A stretch of DNA of 64,000 nucleotides from Splendidivirga corallicola (GCA_030442035.1 JAUJEA010000010.1:186001-250000); one strand, 5' to 3'. Positions 18,792 through 29,400 are shown, counted from the stretch's first letter. Notes: a model not told the origin generated them from the sequence alone. Numbers and translations: made by a program.

Positions 18792-19397
18792 TTAAAAAAA
18801 CAAATCATTGAAAAGCAATACCATGAGCATGGCCGTTTTGTCTGAGTACATGTTAAAGATACTGCGCATATGTGATGTGGCGGCAGTCAGATGGCTTTTC
18901 ACTGTATTTTTAGACACACCGAGATGCGCAGCAATTTGTTCATAAGACATACCCTTTTCATTTTTAAGTCTGAAAACAAGTCTTCGCTGCCTTGGCATTT
19001 GACATATGGCCTGTTCGGCTAATGTGAGATAATCATTGTAAATAATCTCTTCTTCTGTCGAGGACCGGTAGTAGTTAGCTGCAGTGGCTAATTGTTTCTG
19101 AACTTTAATATCCAGGGAGGCTTTATTTAAAAAGTTAATAATATGGTTCTTGGTTATTCTGAATACATAGGCCTGAAACGCCAGGCCTGATTGAATGGAC
19201 GCACGGTTCTTCCATATTTTGATGAATACTTCTATGGTAATATCATCAGCCAGATCTTTGGATTTTAGCATTTTATAGCTAAAAGCATATACCTTGTCCT
19301 TGTAGATATCAAACAAAGTCTCAAAAGCCTTTTCATCTCCTCGCCGTACCTTTAGAAGTAATTGAAACTCCTTGATATGTCTTGTTTCTTTAGTCAT
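18792..19397 (-). CDS. ECF sigma-70 factor without adjacent FecR
   Basis: 201 residues. Region 2: RRGDEKAFETLFDIYKDKVY, MLKSKDLADDITIEVFIKIW. Region 4: MPRQRRLVFRLKNEKGMSYE, QIAAHLGVSKNTVKSHLTAA. The hydrophobic C-terminal tail is TAMLMVLLFNDLFF. It resembles the 200-residue PUL3 sigma more than the 225-residue PUL1 and PUL2 types. No FecR or SusC follows; the next gene downstream is the SDR, 470 bp away. It may act on a locus elsewhere, or be the remainder of a sigma/FecR/SusC set. Copy 3 of the 35-bp element lies 158 bp upstream. Confidence 0.9.
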   Translation of the reverse strand: MTKETRHIKEFQLLLKVRRGDEKAFETLFDIYKDKVYAFSYKMLKSKDLADDITIEVFIKIWKNRASIQSGLAFQAYVFRITKNHIINFLNKASLDIKVQKQLATAANYYRSSTEEEIIYNDYLTLAEQAICQMPRQRRLVFRLKNEKGMSYEQIAAHLGVSKNTVKSHLTAATSHMRSIFNMYSDKTAMLMVLLFNDLFF

Positions 19398-19555
19398 ACA
19401 GCTACAAACATTACAGGCTTTAATCGACTATAATCCCAAACGATCTATCTCATTTATTACTTGTTTTTAAGTAATCCGCCCCTTTTAGCTCAAAGAAAAT
19501 CGATAAAGGCTTCTTCCGGACAATAATCAAAGTTAGCAGGTAAAAGCGCTATATC

Positions 19556-19590
19556 AATGTTGAATTCTTTCAATTTTGTGTATTTTTTTA
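19556..19590 (+). promoter_or_regulatory. 35-bp conserved element, copy 3 (upstream of orphan sigma)
   Basis: AATGT, 11 bases, AATTTTGTGTAT, TTTTTTA. It is followed by TTGTGAGGATCACA (19599-19612), which contains a GTGA/TCAC inverted pair. It lies 158 bp before the minus-strand sigma start. Confidence 0.6.
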
Positions 19591-19684
19591 CAACGATGTT
19601 GTGAGGATCACATATTGATGATGATCTCTCATATAGACAGAACACATCATAAAGGCTAAAACCTATTTATTATGTAACTGACCT

Positions 19685-19913
19685 GAGGTGTTGAAGTGTT
19701 AAAGTTTCGTCGCAATCGTAATTTGTCATTCGAAATTCGTAACTCATTTAGAATTCAACAGTCACTTCGATCAAACAAGATGTACTGACACCATCAAGGT
19801 GTCTGACATCGGTACTATAATTGTGTTGAGGTGTTGAGGTGTTTAAGTGTTGAGGTTCTTATCCCAATCGTAATTCATCATTTGAAATTCGTAATTCATT
19901 TAGAATTCATCAT
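19685..19913. repeat. Diverged direct repeat in intergenic DNA
   Basis: Blocks 19685-19760 and 19836-19913 share GAGGTGTT-AAGTGTT, CAATCGTAATT, GAAATTCGTAA and CATTTAGAATTCA in the same order. Short GTTGAGGT units lie at the start of the second block (19824-19840). The CGTAATTCAT-type words suggest a non-coding dispersed repeat; other copies would have to be sought outside the window. Confidence 0.55.
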
Positions 19914-20014
19914 TCTCTTCAAGTTGTCTTTTTTATAGGGACGAAAACCATAGAAATACTGAAACCTGAAGGCTTTCATAATGTTTTCTTAACCAAATGG
20001 CATTAAACTGTGCA

Positions 20015-21298
20015 TTAATAATTTGTCTTAACTTTACTCCAGACTTTGTCTTGCATGTCTTTAAGACGGACTTCCACAGGAGCAATGGATGGCAAACCAT
20101 TTTGTGGTTTGTTCAGGTAAAAATAAGCCGTCGCTGAAACATCATCTCGTCTATAATAATTGGTTGAGCGACCAGCCGGAAAATCATCACTGAATAAATC
20201 AGGAGCATTTTCCATATCTAAAAATCTTGTATGTTGTTGAAGTTTACCTTTTGCGTCTGCAACGTTCTGTCCATGGGTCTCCAATTGCCAGACCGGCAGC
20301 ACTTCTCCTCCATTATTTACTATTTCTCTTAGTTTTTTCCGGTTGGTGTTCCCCATTTGCTGTATGGTAACCTTACAATCTTGGTGAAAATATACCTGAT
20401 CTGCCGTATGATAACGATAAAATGCATAAATGTCCCACTCAGTATTTGAAACCAGAGAACCAAAACGTTTTCCATAATAAACACCTTGCCCCCAACCTGT
20501 ACCAATATAATCTTCAGTACCTGTGCCAACCAAGGAGGCATGACCGGTGTCACCATCCAGGTATATTTTGACTTCTCCTTCACCGAACCATGTTCCCCTG
20601 TAGTGTTCTCCTCCTATCACTCCAACATTCGTTCCGATATACCTTCCCTGACCTGTAACCTTTGGTAGTATAACGAAATCTTTTCCAAGCTCAGTTTTGA
20701 AATTTCGACTCCAATGGGCATGAAAATACATTGCATCAGCAGGGATCTCTTCCATTTCCTGATAGTTGATATCATACCAGAATAATACCTGTGATGAGGC
20801 TTCATTTACAATCTCAATTTTAGCTCCTTTCCGGTAAGGCATGGGAATCGTAAAGTTGAAAGACCTACCTTCAGGGTTCGAAAAAAGCTCACTATCAAAT
20901 GGTGCCATCAATCCCAATCCTATTCCAAAGAAATCTCCAATAGGTGCGGAAACGGCTGGTTTTTCAGCCCCATCCCAATACATATTGATAACGACGCCTC
21001 GTCGTTGCTCGGCATTCTTTGCTATCGTACCGCTCATCCACATTCTTTGGATTATTCCTGCCCCTTCTGTTTGCATGAGTACCTTGGTTTCGCCAGGAGC
21101 TACAATATAAAAGGCATTTCCTTTGGCACCTTCATTCGTAAATCCTCCCTTCCCCTTTGCTCCTGTCGGGTTCTCAGGACTAATCCATCTTGTGGTGGTC
21201 TTTTTCTTAGGAGCAGTATATAGTTCTTGTCCAATCGCAAGTTGTGTGACAAGGATCATCAATAAAAAAAAGTTTATTTTTGTATAATTTACTTTCAT
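20015..21298 (-). CDS. GH172 (DUF2961) glycoside hydrolase
   Basis: 427 residues from the ATG at 21296-21298. A TTG ten codons earlier is possible, but the ATG gives a clean Sec signal peptide ending near AIGQ. DUF2961 was renamed GH172 after the characterisation of an alpha-D-fructofuranosidase (difructose dianhydride I synthase) and later of exo-D-arabinofuranosidases. Family blocks seen here: GGFTNEGAKGNAF, GDFFGIGLG, PMPYRKGAKIEI, GTWFGEGEVKIYLDGD and GTGTEDYIGTGWG. Candidate catalytic glutamates are Glu240/242 (GEGE) and Glu262 (TEDY), chosen by position relative to known members. It follows the VCBS gene closely, is the last gene of PUL2, and is expected in the periplasm. Substrate (fructan, D-arabinan, other) is not determined. 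Confidence 0.85.
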   Translation of the reverse strand: MKVNYTKINFFLLMILVTQLAIGQELYTAPKKKTTTRWISPENPTGAKGKGGFTNEGAKGNAFYIVAPGETKVLMQTEGAGIIQRMWMSGTIAKNAEQRRGVVINMYWDGAEKPAVSAPIGDFFGIGLGLMAPFDSELFSNPEGRSFNFTIPMPYRKGAKIEIVNEASSQVLFWYDINYQEMEEIPADAMYFHAHWSRNFKTELGKDFVILPKVTGQGRYIGTNVGVIGGEHYRGTWFGEGEVKIYLDGDTGHASLVGTGTEDYIGTGWGQGVYYGKRFGSLVSNTEWDIYAFYRYHTADQVYFHQDCKVTIQQMGNTNRKKLREIVNNGGEVLPVWQLETHGQNVADAKGKLQQHTRFLDMENAPDLFSDDFPAGRSTNYYRRDDVSATAYFYLNKPQNGLPSIAPVEVRLKDMQDKVWSKVKTNY

Positions 21299-21336
21299 GA
21301 ATATTTGTGTTATAAGTTTAAATGACAATTATCAAT

Positions 21337-24300
21337 CTAATTTGTATCCTTATAGTCAAAGGCAATTAATGGGGCGTTATTCCTTGCTACCATTAGCATC
21401 TTTTTTTTCTCCCGGCCGATAGTGATCCATTTTATATCTCGGACTTCTCCTTCAATGAACAGACCGCTCTCCGTATGGTTTTTGAAGATAAAATTTCCTT
21501 TACCGTCGTTCAGACCTACAAAACCAACCGAAGCATCCTGCCTCCCCAAAGGAGGATTCAAATGGTGGAAATTTCCACCAGCTATGATATCCATTAAACC
21601 ATCGTTATTCAGGTCATGTGCTATCATTGACGTGATAGGAGCCATATTGGCCTCAATTGGAAGTGGTTTTGTTTTAAACCGCCCTTCTCCCAGATTTTCT
21701 ATATATAAAGAGGCAAATTCGTTTGCTTCCAGTATTACAGCATCGCTCAGTTCATCCTTTGAGAAGAGTTCATTGATAGTTATTCCGGAAAATGATCTGT
21801 AATCAGGAAATTTCTTCTTAACAAATGGCATTTGTCTTACCAACAAGTCTTTTTCGGCAAGTGGATATTCTTTTTCCTCCAAATAAAAGGTAATAATGGG
21901 ATCAACTTTGCCATTTTCGTCAAAGTCTTTAAGATATAATCTTACGGGGCGATCAAGTGTAGGCGTTAATTTGGTATTCAATCCGATGTTACCAGCTATC
22001 AAATCCAGATCTCCGTCATTATCAAAATCTTCCGCTATAATAGTATTCCACCATCCTCCTGTACCGGAAAGGCCACTGGGGTTTTCAATTCTTTCCAATT
22101 GTCCCCTTCGGTTGGCAAAAATGGTGATAGGCATCCATTCACCGACTAAGATCAACTCTTTCCATCCATCTCCGTCCAAATCTGCCCATACCCCATCTGA
22201 AACCATACCTGCATGGTTCAAGCCATTCAGTTCAAGCTGATTGAACGTTGCCGATCCATTATTTTCCAACAAATAACTTCTGGGAGAACGTCCATAGTCT
22301 TCAATCTCTGCTCGTCCTCCAATAAAAAGATCAATGTCCCCATCTTTATCATAGTCTTCAGGGATTACCGATGAGTTTTGCCCAGCGATTTCATTAAAAT
22401 CTTTTGATCTATCAAAGTTACCTGAACCATCATTTAGATATAATTTATCATGAGTGGCAGTTCTTCGGGCATGTTCATAACCTGCAGTGACTATATAAAG
22501 ATCCATGTCTTTATCGGCGTCCACATCAAAAAAAACAGCGCATACTTCTTCCGAAAGGCTGTCTGTCTGAAAAGATCCTTGCTTTGATTTATTGAATGAA
22601 CCGTTTGGCTCCTGAATAAACAACGCTCCGGGTTGTCCACTGGCACCGGTCACATAGAAATCCTGCAATCCGTCATTATCTACGTCTGCTACCGCCAGGC
22701 CAGGTCCTTCCCTTGATATTGCCCGGGGGATCAAAAACTGAGCGTAAGCGTCATGATAGATATTTTCTTTATGTTCAAATAAAAACTGTTCTTTGGAGGG
22801 GTTAAAGTATTGATGCTTAGGAATGTCAGGAGGATCTTTATAAAAATTTCCGGAAGCATCTTTTTCATAGAAATCCAAAGCAACATTAACCTGAACGTTA
22901 TATATTGTTTCTTGCTTTCCTCCGGGCCAAACAATGATTATTTGATCCAACATTGAAAGTCTCCCAAGGCCAAAATGCAAAACGGGACTCACTGATGAAA
23001 TAAAGCCTCTTACAGGGCTTTGTTCCTGAAAAAAAACTGAATCAGCATGTCTGATATATACCTTTGCACCAATGCCCTGGCTGTTGTAAGCTTCACCATG
23101 GAGTCTGATATCAATATAATTATTCTTGGAAAGCCGCTGACTGGATCGATTTTCTATCAATAATGCTTTTTCGTTAATATTGTTCACGACAATATCCAAG
23201 TCTCCGTCATTATCTAAATCCGAATAGGCAGCGCCATTTGAATGAGTCGGTTTATTGATAGCCCATTGTTCCGATACATTTTCAAACTGATAATTCCCAA
23301 GATTACGATAGGCTATATTTGAAACAGGATATTGGGGCATGAACTCTATCAACTTGCGACTAACAGACTCAACCCTGGAATTTAAAACCGACTTTATTGC
23401 CCGATTGGAGGTATAATTTAAATAATCAAGATCATTAGGTCTTCGATAAATTCCATTGGTGATGTAGATGTCTTTCATCCCGTCATTGTCCAAATCAGCT
23501 ATCAAAGGCGTCCAGCTCCAATCAGTCGCTTCAATCCCCGAAAGTGGTGCAATTTCAGAAAATCTCTCTCCGGTATTAAGTTGGAGGGTATTTCTTGCCA
23601 GTTGTGGCTCGTAACCTCTTTCCAGAATAATCTCCCTCAAGGCATAATGATCTTCACCCATGGATTTTTGAAGCACTTCTTGCTTGTGCGGAAGCATGTC
23701 CAGTGTAATGATATCAGGCCGACCATCATTGTTAAAATCATTAGCATCATTACCCATTGAATATTTACTGGTATGACCAACCCAGCTGGTCAGCTGATCT
23801 GTAAATGTGCCGTCTCCATTATTGATATACAGATAGTCATTTTCATGAAAATCATTGGAAATATACAAATCTATCCATCCGTCAGCATTAATATCAGATG
23901 TAGCAACTCCCAGTCCGAAGCTTATAGGGTTGGAATAAATACCTGAAGAACTTGTGACATCTGTAAATTCTACTTCTCCTTTATCAAGGTTGTTCTTCAA
24001 CAATCGGTCTCCGGTTTTGGCATCTATACGGCCTAACATTTCGTTTCTAGGGGCATAGGAATTAATGGTGTGTATAGCGTGGTTAAGGAGATACATATCA
24101 AGGTCTCCGTCATTATCATAATCTAAAAAAGTTGCTTGTGTTGAAAAGGTCCTGAAATCCAGGCCATATTGTTCAGCTTTTTCTTCAAATGTTAAATCTC
24201 CGTTGTTGATAAAAAGCTCATTTTTCCCCTTTTTCCCTTCAAAATCCCCAAGGTTGCAAACATATATATCCAATAATCCATCCCCATTAATATCCACCAT

Positions 24301-24651
24301 GGACACTCCAGTAGTCCAATCGGACATTCCTCCAACACCCGCTTTTGCAGTGATATCTTCAAATTTCAAATTACCTTTATTAAGGTATAGTCTATTTTGA
24401 CCAAGATTGGAAGTGAAATAGATGTCCTCAAGGTTGTCCCCATTGATGTCACCGACTGCTACTCCTCCACCATTATAATAGTACAAATAATTAAGGATAT
24501 TGAAATCTGCTGTTTCAGGCAGGGCATTTTCAAATTCTATATTGCTTGTTTCAGCAGGGACGAAAGAAAAAAGAGTAGCATCGCTGGCTACTTCTTTACA
24601 TGACAGTAAACCCAAAAAGCAGAAAATTACGACAGTCGTTTTTCTATTCAA
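21337..24651 (-). CDS. VCBS/FG-GAP repeat lipoprotein with ASPIC/UnbV domain (PUL2)
   Basis: 1104 residues from a TTG at 24649-24651. This start gives MNRKTTVVIFCFLGLLSC, a textbook lipoprotein signal (Cys18), while the longer GTG reading at 24699 would translate a 12-bp stem-loop. The protein has about 14 calcium-loop repeats of the DxDxDGxxDxY type in two groups, roughly 55-500 and 640-1070. Between them is an ASPIC/UnbV domain (GIGAKVYIRHAD ... SPVLHFGLGRLS ... IIVWPGGKQE) near 520-605. The same order and repeat number are seen in the PUL3 homologue (51101-54463). It lies between SusD and GH172. A surface-exposed binding or scaffolding role next to SusC/D is inferred; no catalytic motif was recognised. 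Confidence 0.85.
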   Translation of the reverse strand: MNRKTTVVIFCFLGLLSCKEVASDATLFSFVPAETSNIEFENALPETADFNILNYLYYYNGGGVAVGDINGDNLEDIYFTSNLGQNRLYLNKGNLKFEDITAKAGVGGMSDWTTGVSMVDINGDGLLDIYVCNLGDFEGKKGKNELFINNGDLTFEEKAEQYGLDFRTFSTQATFLDYDNDGDLDMYLLNHAIHTINSYAPRNEMLGRIDAKTGDRLLKNNLDKGEVEFTDVTSSSGIYSNPISFGLGVATSDINADGWIDLYISNDFHENDYLYINNGDGTFTDQLTSWVGHTSKYSMGNDANDFNNDGRPDIITLDMLPHKQEVLQKSMGEDHYALREIILERGYEPQLARNTLQLNTGERFSEIAPLSGIEATDWSWTPLIADLDNDGMKDIYITNGIYRRPNDLDYLNYTSNRAIKSVLNSRVESVSRKLIEFMPQYPVSNIAYRNLGNYQFENVSEQWAINKPTHSNGAAYSDLDNDGDLDIVVNNINEKALLIENRSSQRLSKNNYIDIRLHGEAYNSQGIGAKVYIRHADSVFFQEQSPVRGFISSVSPVLHFGLGRLSMLDQIIIVWPGGKQETIYNVQVNVALDFYEKDASGNFYKDPPDIPKHQYFNPSKEQFLFEHKENIYHDAYAQFLIPRAISREGPGLAVADVDNDGLQDFYVTGASGQPGALFIQEPNGSFNKSKQGSFQTDSLSEEVCAVFFDVDADKDMDLYIVTAGYEHARRTATHDKLYLNDGSGNFDRSKDFNEIAGQNSSVIPEDYDKDGDIDLFIGGRAEIEDYGRSPRSYLLENNGSATFNQLELNGLNHAGMVSDGVWADLDGDGWKELILVGEWMPITIFANRRGQLERIENPSGLSGTGGWWNTIIAEDFDNDGDLDLIAGNIGLNTKLTPTLDRPVRLYLKDFDENGKVDPIITFYLEEKEYPLAEKDLLVRQMPFVKKKFPDYRSFSGITINELFSKDELSDAVILEANEFASLYIENLGEGRFKTKPLPIEANMAPITSMIAHDLNNDGLMDIIAGGNFHHLNPPLGRQDASVGFVGLNDGKGNFIFKNHTESGLFIEGEVRDIKWITIGREKKKMLMVARNNAPLIAFDYKDTN

Positions 24652-24668
24652 GATCCAATTTATTAAAT

Positions 24669-24699
24669 GTGATAAGGGGATTATTATTCCCCTTATCAC
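24669..24699 (-). promoter_or_regulatory. Stem-loop before the PUL2 VCBS/ASPIC gene
   Basis: GTGATAAGGGGA (24669-24680) pairs perfectly over 12 bases with TCCCCTTATCAC (24688-24699), with a 7-base loop. It lies between the SusD stop (24730) and the TTG start of the VCBS lipoprotein (24651). No T-run follows. Partial termination or protection of the upstream susCD message from 3' decay are both possible. Confidence 0.7.
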
Positions 24700-24729
24700 A
24701 GAAATATTTCAAAATGATTCTAAGATTTA

Positions 24730-26436
24730 TTAATAATCAGGATTTTGTACTAGCGTCGGATTTCCATCATCATCTCTTGTAATATCAATTTGATTGGATG
24801 GGATAGGCATAAAATCAGATGTAAAAGTACCCAATGCATTCAGCAATGGACGATCTTCAGTTCTGAAATATTCCAACATGGTTGGCTCCGCTATGTCCCA
24901 ACGCACCAAATCAAACCACCTGTAGCCTTCCAGTGCCAACTCCAGTCTCCTTTCATGACGAACAGCCTTTCTTGCGAAATTCTGGTCCGGGAAAGAAGGA
25001 TAGGGTTCTATCACATAATTAGCCGCAGGAGAACCATTAGCAAAACGAACTACTTCACCGTTTTTAGTCCTGTTCCTGATTTGGTTAACAAGGTCCAAAG
25101 CGGTAGCAAGGTCATTTTCTTCTACAGCTACCTCGGCTCTTAATAAAAGGATGTCAGCATATCGATGAATACTATAGTTTATGTTGGATATACCAAGCCA
25201 CGATGATCCGCCATCCACATCCGCTTTAGTAGGCTGAAATTTTTTGGCCCTGTAGGGTCCGTATGTAACCTGATCTACCACATAATCCTGACCTGGAAAC
25301 AAATTAGCATCTCCTGGTATTAAATCGATATCAAAATCTAAGAAGGGTATTCCTCTTCTGGCTACTGTATAATCCAACCTTGGATCGAGATTGTCTGTTG
25401 GTGGCACAAAGAGATCAGTAGTGGCAATCCCCTGATCATTCCCAAGGTCCACATCATTGAAGGTATCCAATAGTGGTAGTCCGTTGGCATCTGTTTTATG
25501 GGCATTGACTAAATTTTGAGAGGGTTGCAAAAACCCGCAGCAGCCATGCAACTGAGCTATACCATTTACCAGTCTTCCGTTCAGCTCTCCTACCCTCGCA
25601 ATTTGCTGTATCTGAAAGATAAACTCGGTATTCGTTGTGGTGGCTTCATTGGCAATCACGAAGTTATCATTGTAATTGTCGAACAAGCGGTACCTGCCAC
25701 TGCTAATAATAGCGTCCAAAAGAGGTTTTGCAGCTGAAAAATTGCTTTCATCCATATATAGCTTGGCTAACGATGCCTGAGCTGCGGAACGGTGTGCCCT
25801 TCCTACTTGAGTTGGTTCCAGGGGAAGCAATGATATGGCTCTTTCATAATCGGCTTCTATATCCGCGAAGATGTCACGATCGTTGGCTACCCTAAAATCA
25901 GAAACAGTTTCATCAATATAAGGAATACGATCAAAGTATCTTCTTCCGTAATGATGATAATGGGCTCTTAAAAAAAGAGCTTCACCCTCTATCCGGTTTT
26001 TGTCATCATCATTCAGGCCTTCAGCGGTGGCTAGTACCTGTAATACTGTATTGGTTCGGGCAACTCCTTCATAGACCGAACCCCATAAGGCATCCATATA
26101 GGGACTGGCTGGGGACATATCCCCTTGTTCAATCAGGTTCATGTCGGGCTGATCACCAATGGAGGATCCTTTCAGCGCATTATCAGAGGCAACTTCACCG
26201 TACAGCCAATTGGCGTGATCGTTCTGCCATCCAAGATTAGTCGCTCCGGAAGTATGGCCGTCCAGGCCCGCATATGCCGCTACCAATAGTGCGTCAAGTC
26301 CTTCCTGATTATTCAGTACATTGGGGCTTAAAGTGGCTTTCGGATTAAGGTCCACATAACTATCCGAACAACTCATTATACAAGCAAATGCCACAATCAG
26401 GGCCGCTGCTCTATGTAATTTATTTATTCTTTTCAT
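24730..26436 (-). CDS. SusD/RagB-family glycan-binding lipoprotein (PUL2)
   Basis: 568 residues from the ATG at 26434-26436, which gives MKRINKLHRAAALIVAFACIMSC with a lipobox. An ATG seven codons upstream directly follows the SusC stop and is the alternative. SusD features: SPNVLNNQEGLDALLVAAYAGL, FLRAHYHHYGRRYFDRIPYI, then SIHRYADILLLRAEVAVEEN, VNQIRNRT and LALEGYRWFDLVRWD, ending TLVQNPDY. It is translated directly after SusC. It should bind the incoming oligosaccharide at the outer-membrane surface; the ligand is unknown. Confidence 0.95.
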   Translation of the reverse strand: MKRINKLHRAAALIVAFACIMSCSDSYVDLNPKATLSPNVLNNQEGLDALLVAAYAGLDGHTSGATNLGWQNDHANWLYGEVASDNALKGSSIGDQPDMNLIEQGDMSPASPYMDALWGSVYEGVARTNTVLQVLATAEGLNDDDKNRIEGEALFLRAHYHHYGRRYFDRIPYIDETVSDFRVANDRDIFADIEADYERAISLLPLEPTQVGRAHRSAAQASLAKLYMDESNFSAAKPLLDAIISSGRYRLFDNYNDNFVIANEATTTNTEFIFQIQQIARVGELNGRLVNGIAQLHGCCGFLQPSQNLVNAHKTDANGLPLLDTFNDVDLGNDQGIATTDLFVPPTDNLDPRLDYTVARRGIPFLDFDIDLIPGDANLFPGQDYVVDQVTYGPYRAKKFQPTKADVDGGSSWLGISNINYSIHRYADILLLRAEVAVEENDLATALDLVNQIRNRTKNGEVVRFANGSPAANYVIEPYPSFPDQNFARKAVRHERRLELALEGYRWFDLVRWDIAEPTMLEYFRTEDRPLLNALGTFTSDFMPIPSNQIDITRDDDGNPTLVQNPDY

Positions 26437-26457
26437 TTCGTTTGGAATTTGCGTCAT

Positions 26458-29400
26458 TTAAAGTGTTATGTTAAGGCCGAACAGTATGGTACGCGGAACT
26501 ACATACACATTACCCCTGTCGACACCTAGTTCCAGGCCACCATTCTCACCGATTTCAGGATCAATTCCACTATAATTGGTTGAAGTAAATACATTTTGTC
26601 CCTGAAGGTATACTCTGAATTTCTCAAACTTGGCCACTTTAGGGATGGTATAGCCTACTTGTAATGTCTGTAATCTGAGATAGGAACCATCCTCCACATA
26701 GTAAGAGGACGCCTGTAAATTATCATTTGCGGTGTTCAGGTTATATTCAGCCAAAGTATTGCTTGGATTGTCAGGTCTCCAGGCGTTCAATACCCTTGTA
26801 CTACGATTTATACCTTCCCGGAATTGAAAATCGGTAAAAATCTTAGTCCATTGCCATATATCATTTCCTTGCGAACCTCTAAAGAATGCCGTAAAATCAA
26901 AACCTTTGTATTGAGCCCTCATATTCAGGCTATAGGTAAAATCCGGATGCGGGCTACCTATAAAGTCCTGATCATTAAAGTCGATCACACCATTGTCGTC
27001 CAGGTCACGGAAGTTAAAGTTACCTGCGTTGGTCCCGTCCTGTATTACACCATCAACGATACGCCCATAAAAAGCACCAATTTCATGACCAACAGCCGTA
27101 CGTGCTGCAATGATGTTTGGATTGCCGCCAGGTCCCTGAAAAAAGGCTTCGGGATTACCATCAATGTCCAACACTTCGTTTTTATAGGTAGACACAATCC
27201 CTGTCACTTCAAAATCCACTGAGTTGACCCGACCACTATAGGTTAAACTAACATCAACTCCTTTATTTTGTATTTCACCTAAATTCACAAATGGTGCTCT
27301 GGCGATTCCAGCTGCAAGAGGCACAGGAACTCGTTGTAGAAGATCCTTGGTTCTTTTGTCATACCACTCTACAGATCCCGATATTTTGTCGTTGAGCAAA
27401 GCAAAGTCTAGGCCTATGTTCAGGGTTTCGGAGCTTTCCCAAACCAAATCGGGATTTCCTCTACCTAACAAGGCAATTCCATTGGTTGGCGTACTACCAT
27501 TACCCGCAGTGATGTCATAGCCGGTAGAATTGAAATTCGGATCTTGTGAAAAACTCGATACAAAATCGAAATTGCCTAAACTATTCTGGTTACCAACAGC
27601 AGCCCAGCCGGCCCGTAATTTAAGAAAATCGATAACACTGTTTTCTGCCAAAAAGGTTTCATCGGATAACACCCATCCCACGCCTACCGCAGGGAATAAA
27701 TCAAAACGGTTGTTCGGTCCCAGTGCGGATGAACCATCCCGGCGTAAGGTGAAATTAATCAAATATTTATCCTTGAAGGAATAATCTAATTTTCCAAATA
27801 GCGAGGACAGGTTCCGCTCACTGGAACTACCGGTCAAACTATTAGTTGTACTGGAAGTATTGATAGATACAAAATCCAAATCCTCCGTAAAGAAACCTGT
27901 ACCGCTGAAATTAACATTCTTGCTAAATAGCTCGATGGCCTCCGTTCCGACAAGAACAGTTATCGAATGATCTCCAAAACTCTTAAGGTAATTCAATGTA
28001 TTCGTCCAGGTAAGGCTTGTTCCGAATCCGGAGAATTCATTTAAACTGTTTCCAGGATTTCCACCTTCCACGTTCTCCGGTCTGAAGGTTGTATTGTTGT
28101 TTTGCACATAATCAATGGCAATACTGGACTTAAATGTTAGATCTGAGGTAACATCGGCTTCTATATAGGCATTACCAAATATTCGCCATCTTCTGGCAAT
28201 GGCATTATTAAGACGAATTTGACCAGCCTCGGGATTGATGAAATTGGTACCCAAACCCAGGATTCCATTCAAGGTACCGCCAAAATTGCCACCCTCGTCA
28301 CGCCTTGGGATAAGTGGGTGAAAGATTTGTTTATGAATCGATACTCCATTGCTTCCGTTGCGTTCAGAATAAGCCACACCAACGTTTTCACCTATCCTGA
28401 GTCTGTCATCTAAAAACAAAAATTCTGTATTTACTCTTGTACTATACCGTTGAAAGCTGGTTTCAATTTGTGTACCTTCTCTATTCAAATAGCCAAAGGA
28501 AATACCATATCTGCTATTTTCGCTACCACCGGTAACATTCAGGTTATGATTCTGACTAAAACCATTTTGCGTTACGGCATCGTACCAATCGGTATCTGCA
28601 GATCTTAACAAACGGTTGGTAACAGGATCATAAGGCAAGGATGGATCTCCATTCAAAAATTCCGGGATCACCGGGTTAGCACCATTACCATAGGTTGGAT
28701 GGCTGGGCACAAAACTAGCTTCGCCACCAGTACCTCTTACCGAAGCTCGCTGACCTTGCCATTCCATCTGACCCCACTGCTCTGCATTAAGTACCTCAAT
28801 TTTACCAGGATCCCTGTCAATTGCAAAAAAGTTACTATAGGATACCTTGGTTGGTTGCCCTTTTTTTCCTCTTTTGGTTGTGATAAGAACAACACCGTTG
28901 GCAGCCCGTGCTCCATAAATGGAAGCTGCTGAACCGTCTTTCAAAACAGAAATAGACTCAATATCATCAGGGTTTATTTCATTCAATCCTGCTCCCGACG
29001 GAGCTCCATCAATAATATACAATGGGTCTCTTTGGCCAAAATTACTTAATCCTCTTATCCGAACCTGTGAGCCTCCTCCGGGAGCACCGGAAGTCACAAT
29101 ATTGACACCAGAAATTTTACCTTGCAATTGTTGTTCTACACTTGTTGCCGGATTTTTGGTTAGTTCCGAACTTTCTATTGTTTCAACAGCACCGGTAATA
29201 CTCCTCTTGGACTGAGAGGTATAACCTGTCACGACGATCTCCTGTAAATATGCCAGATCCGGTTCTAACCGGACATTTATTACACTATTCGCACCCACAA
29301 TAATTTCTTGAGGAATGTACCCAACATAGGAGAACTTAAGTATGGCATTGTCATCCGGTACATTGATCTGGTATTTTCCATCCAAATCAGTTACGGTTCC

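Larger units (their letters stand above)
19398..20014. other. Intergenic with 35-bp element and a duplicated block
   Basis: 617 bp between the orphan sigma and the GH172 gene. It contains copy 3 of the 35-bp element and a diverged ~76-bp direct repeat (19685-19913), each listed separately. No protein-coding frame with family resemblance was seen. Confidence 0.6.

Noticed and set aside
24652-24699. GTG start of the PUL2 VCBS gene giving 16 extra residues
   Set aside because: These codons lie on the stem-loop and are followed by a better TTG start with a lipoprotein signal.
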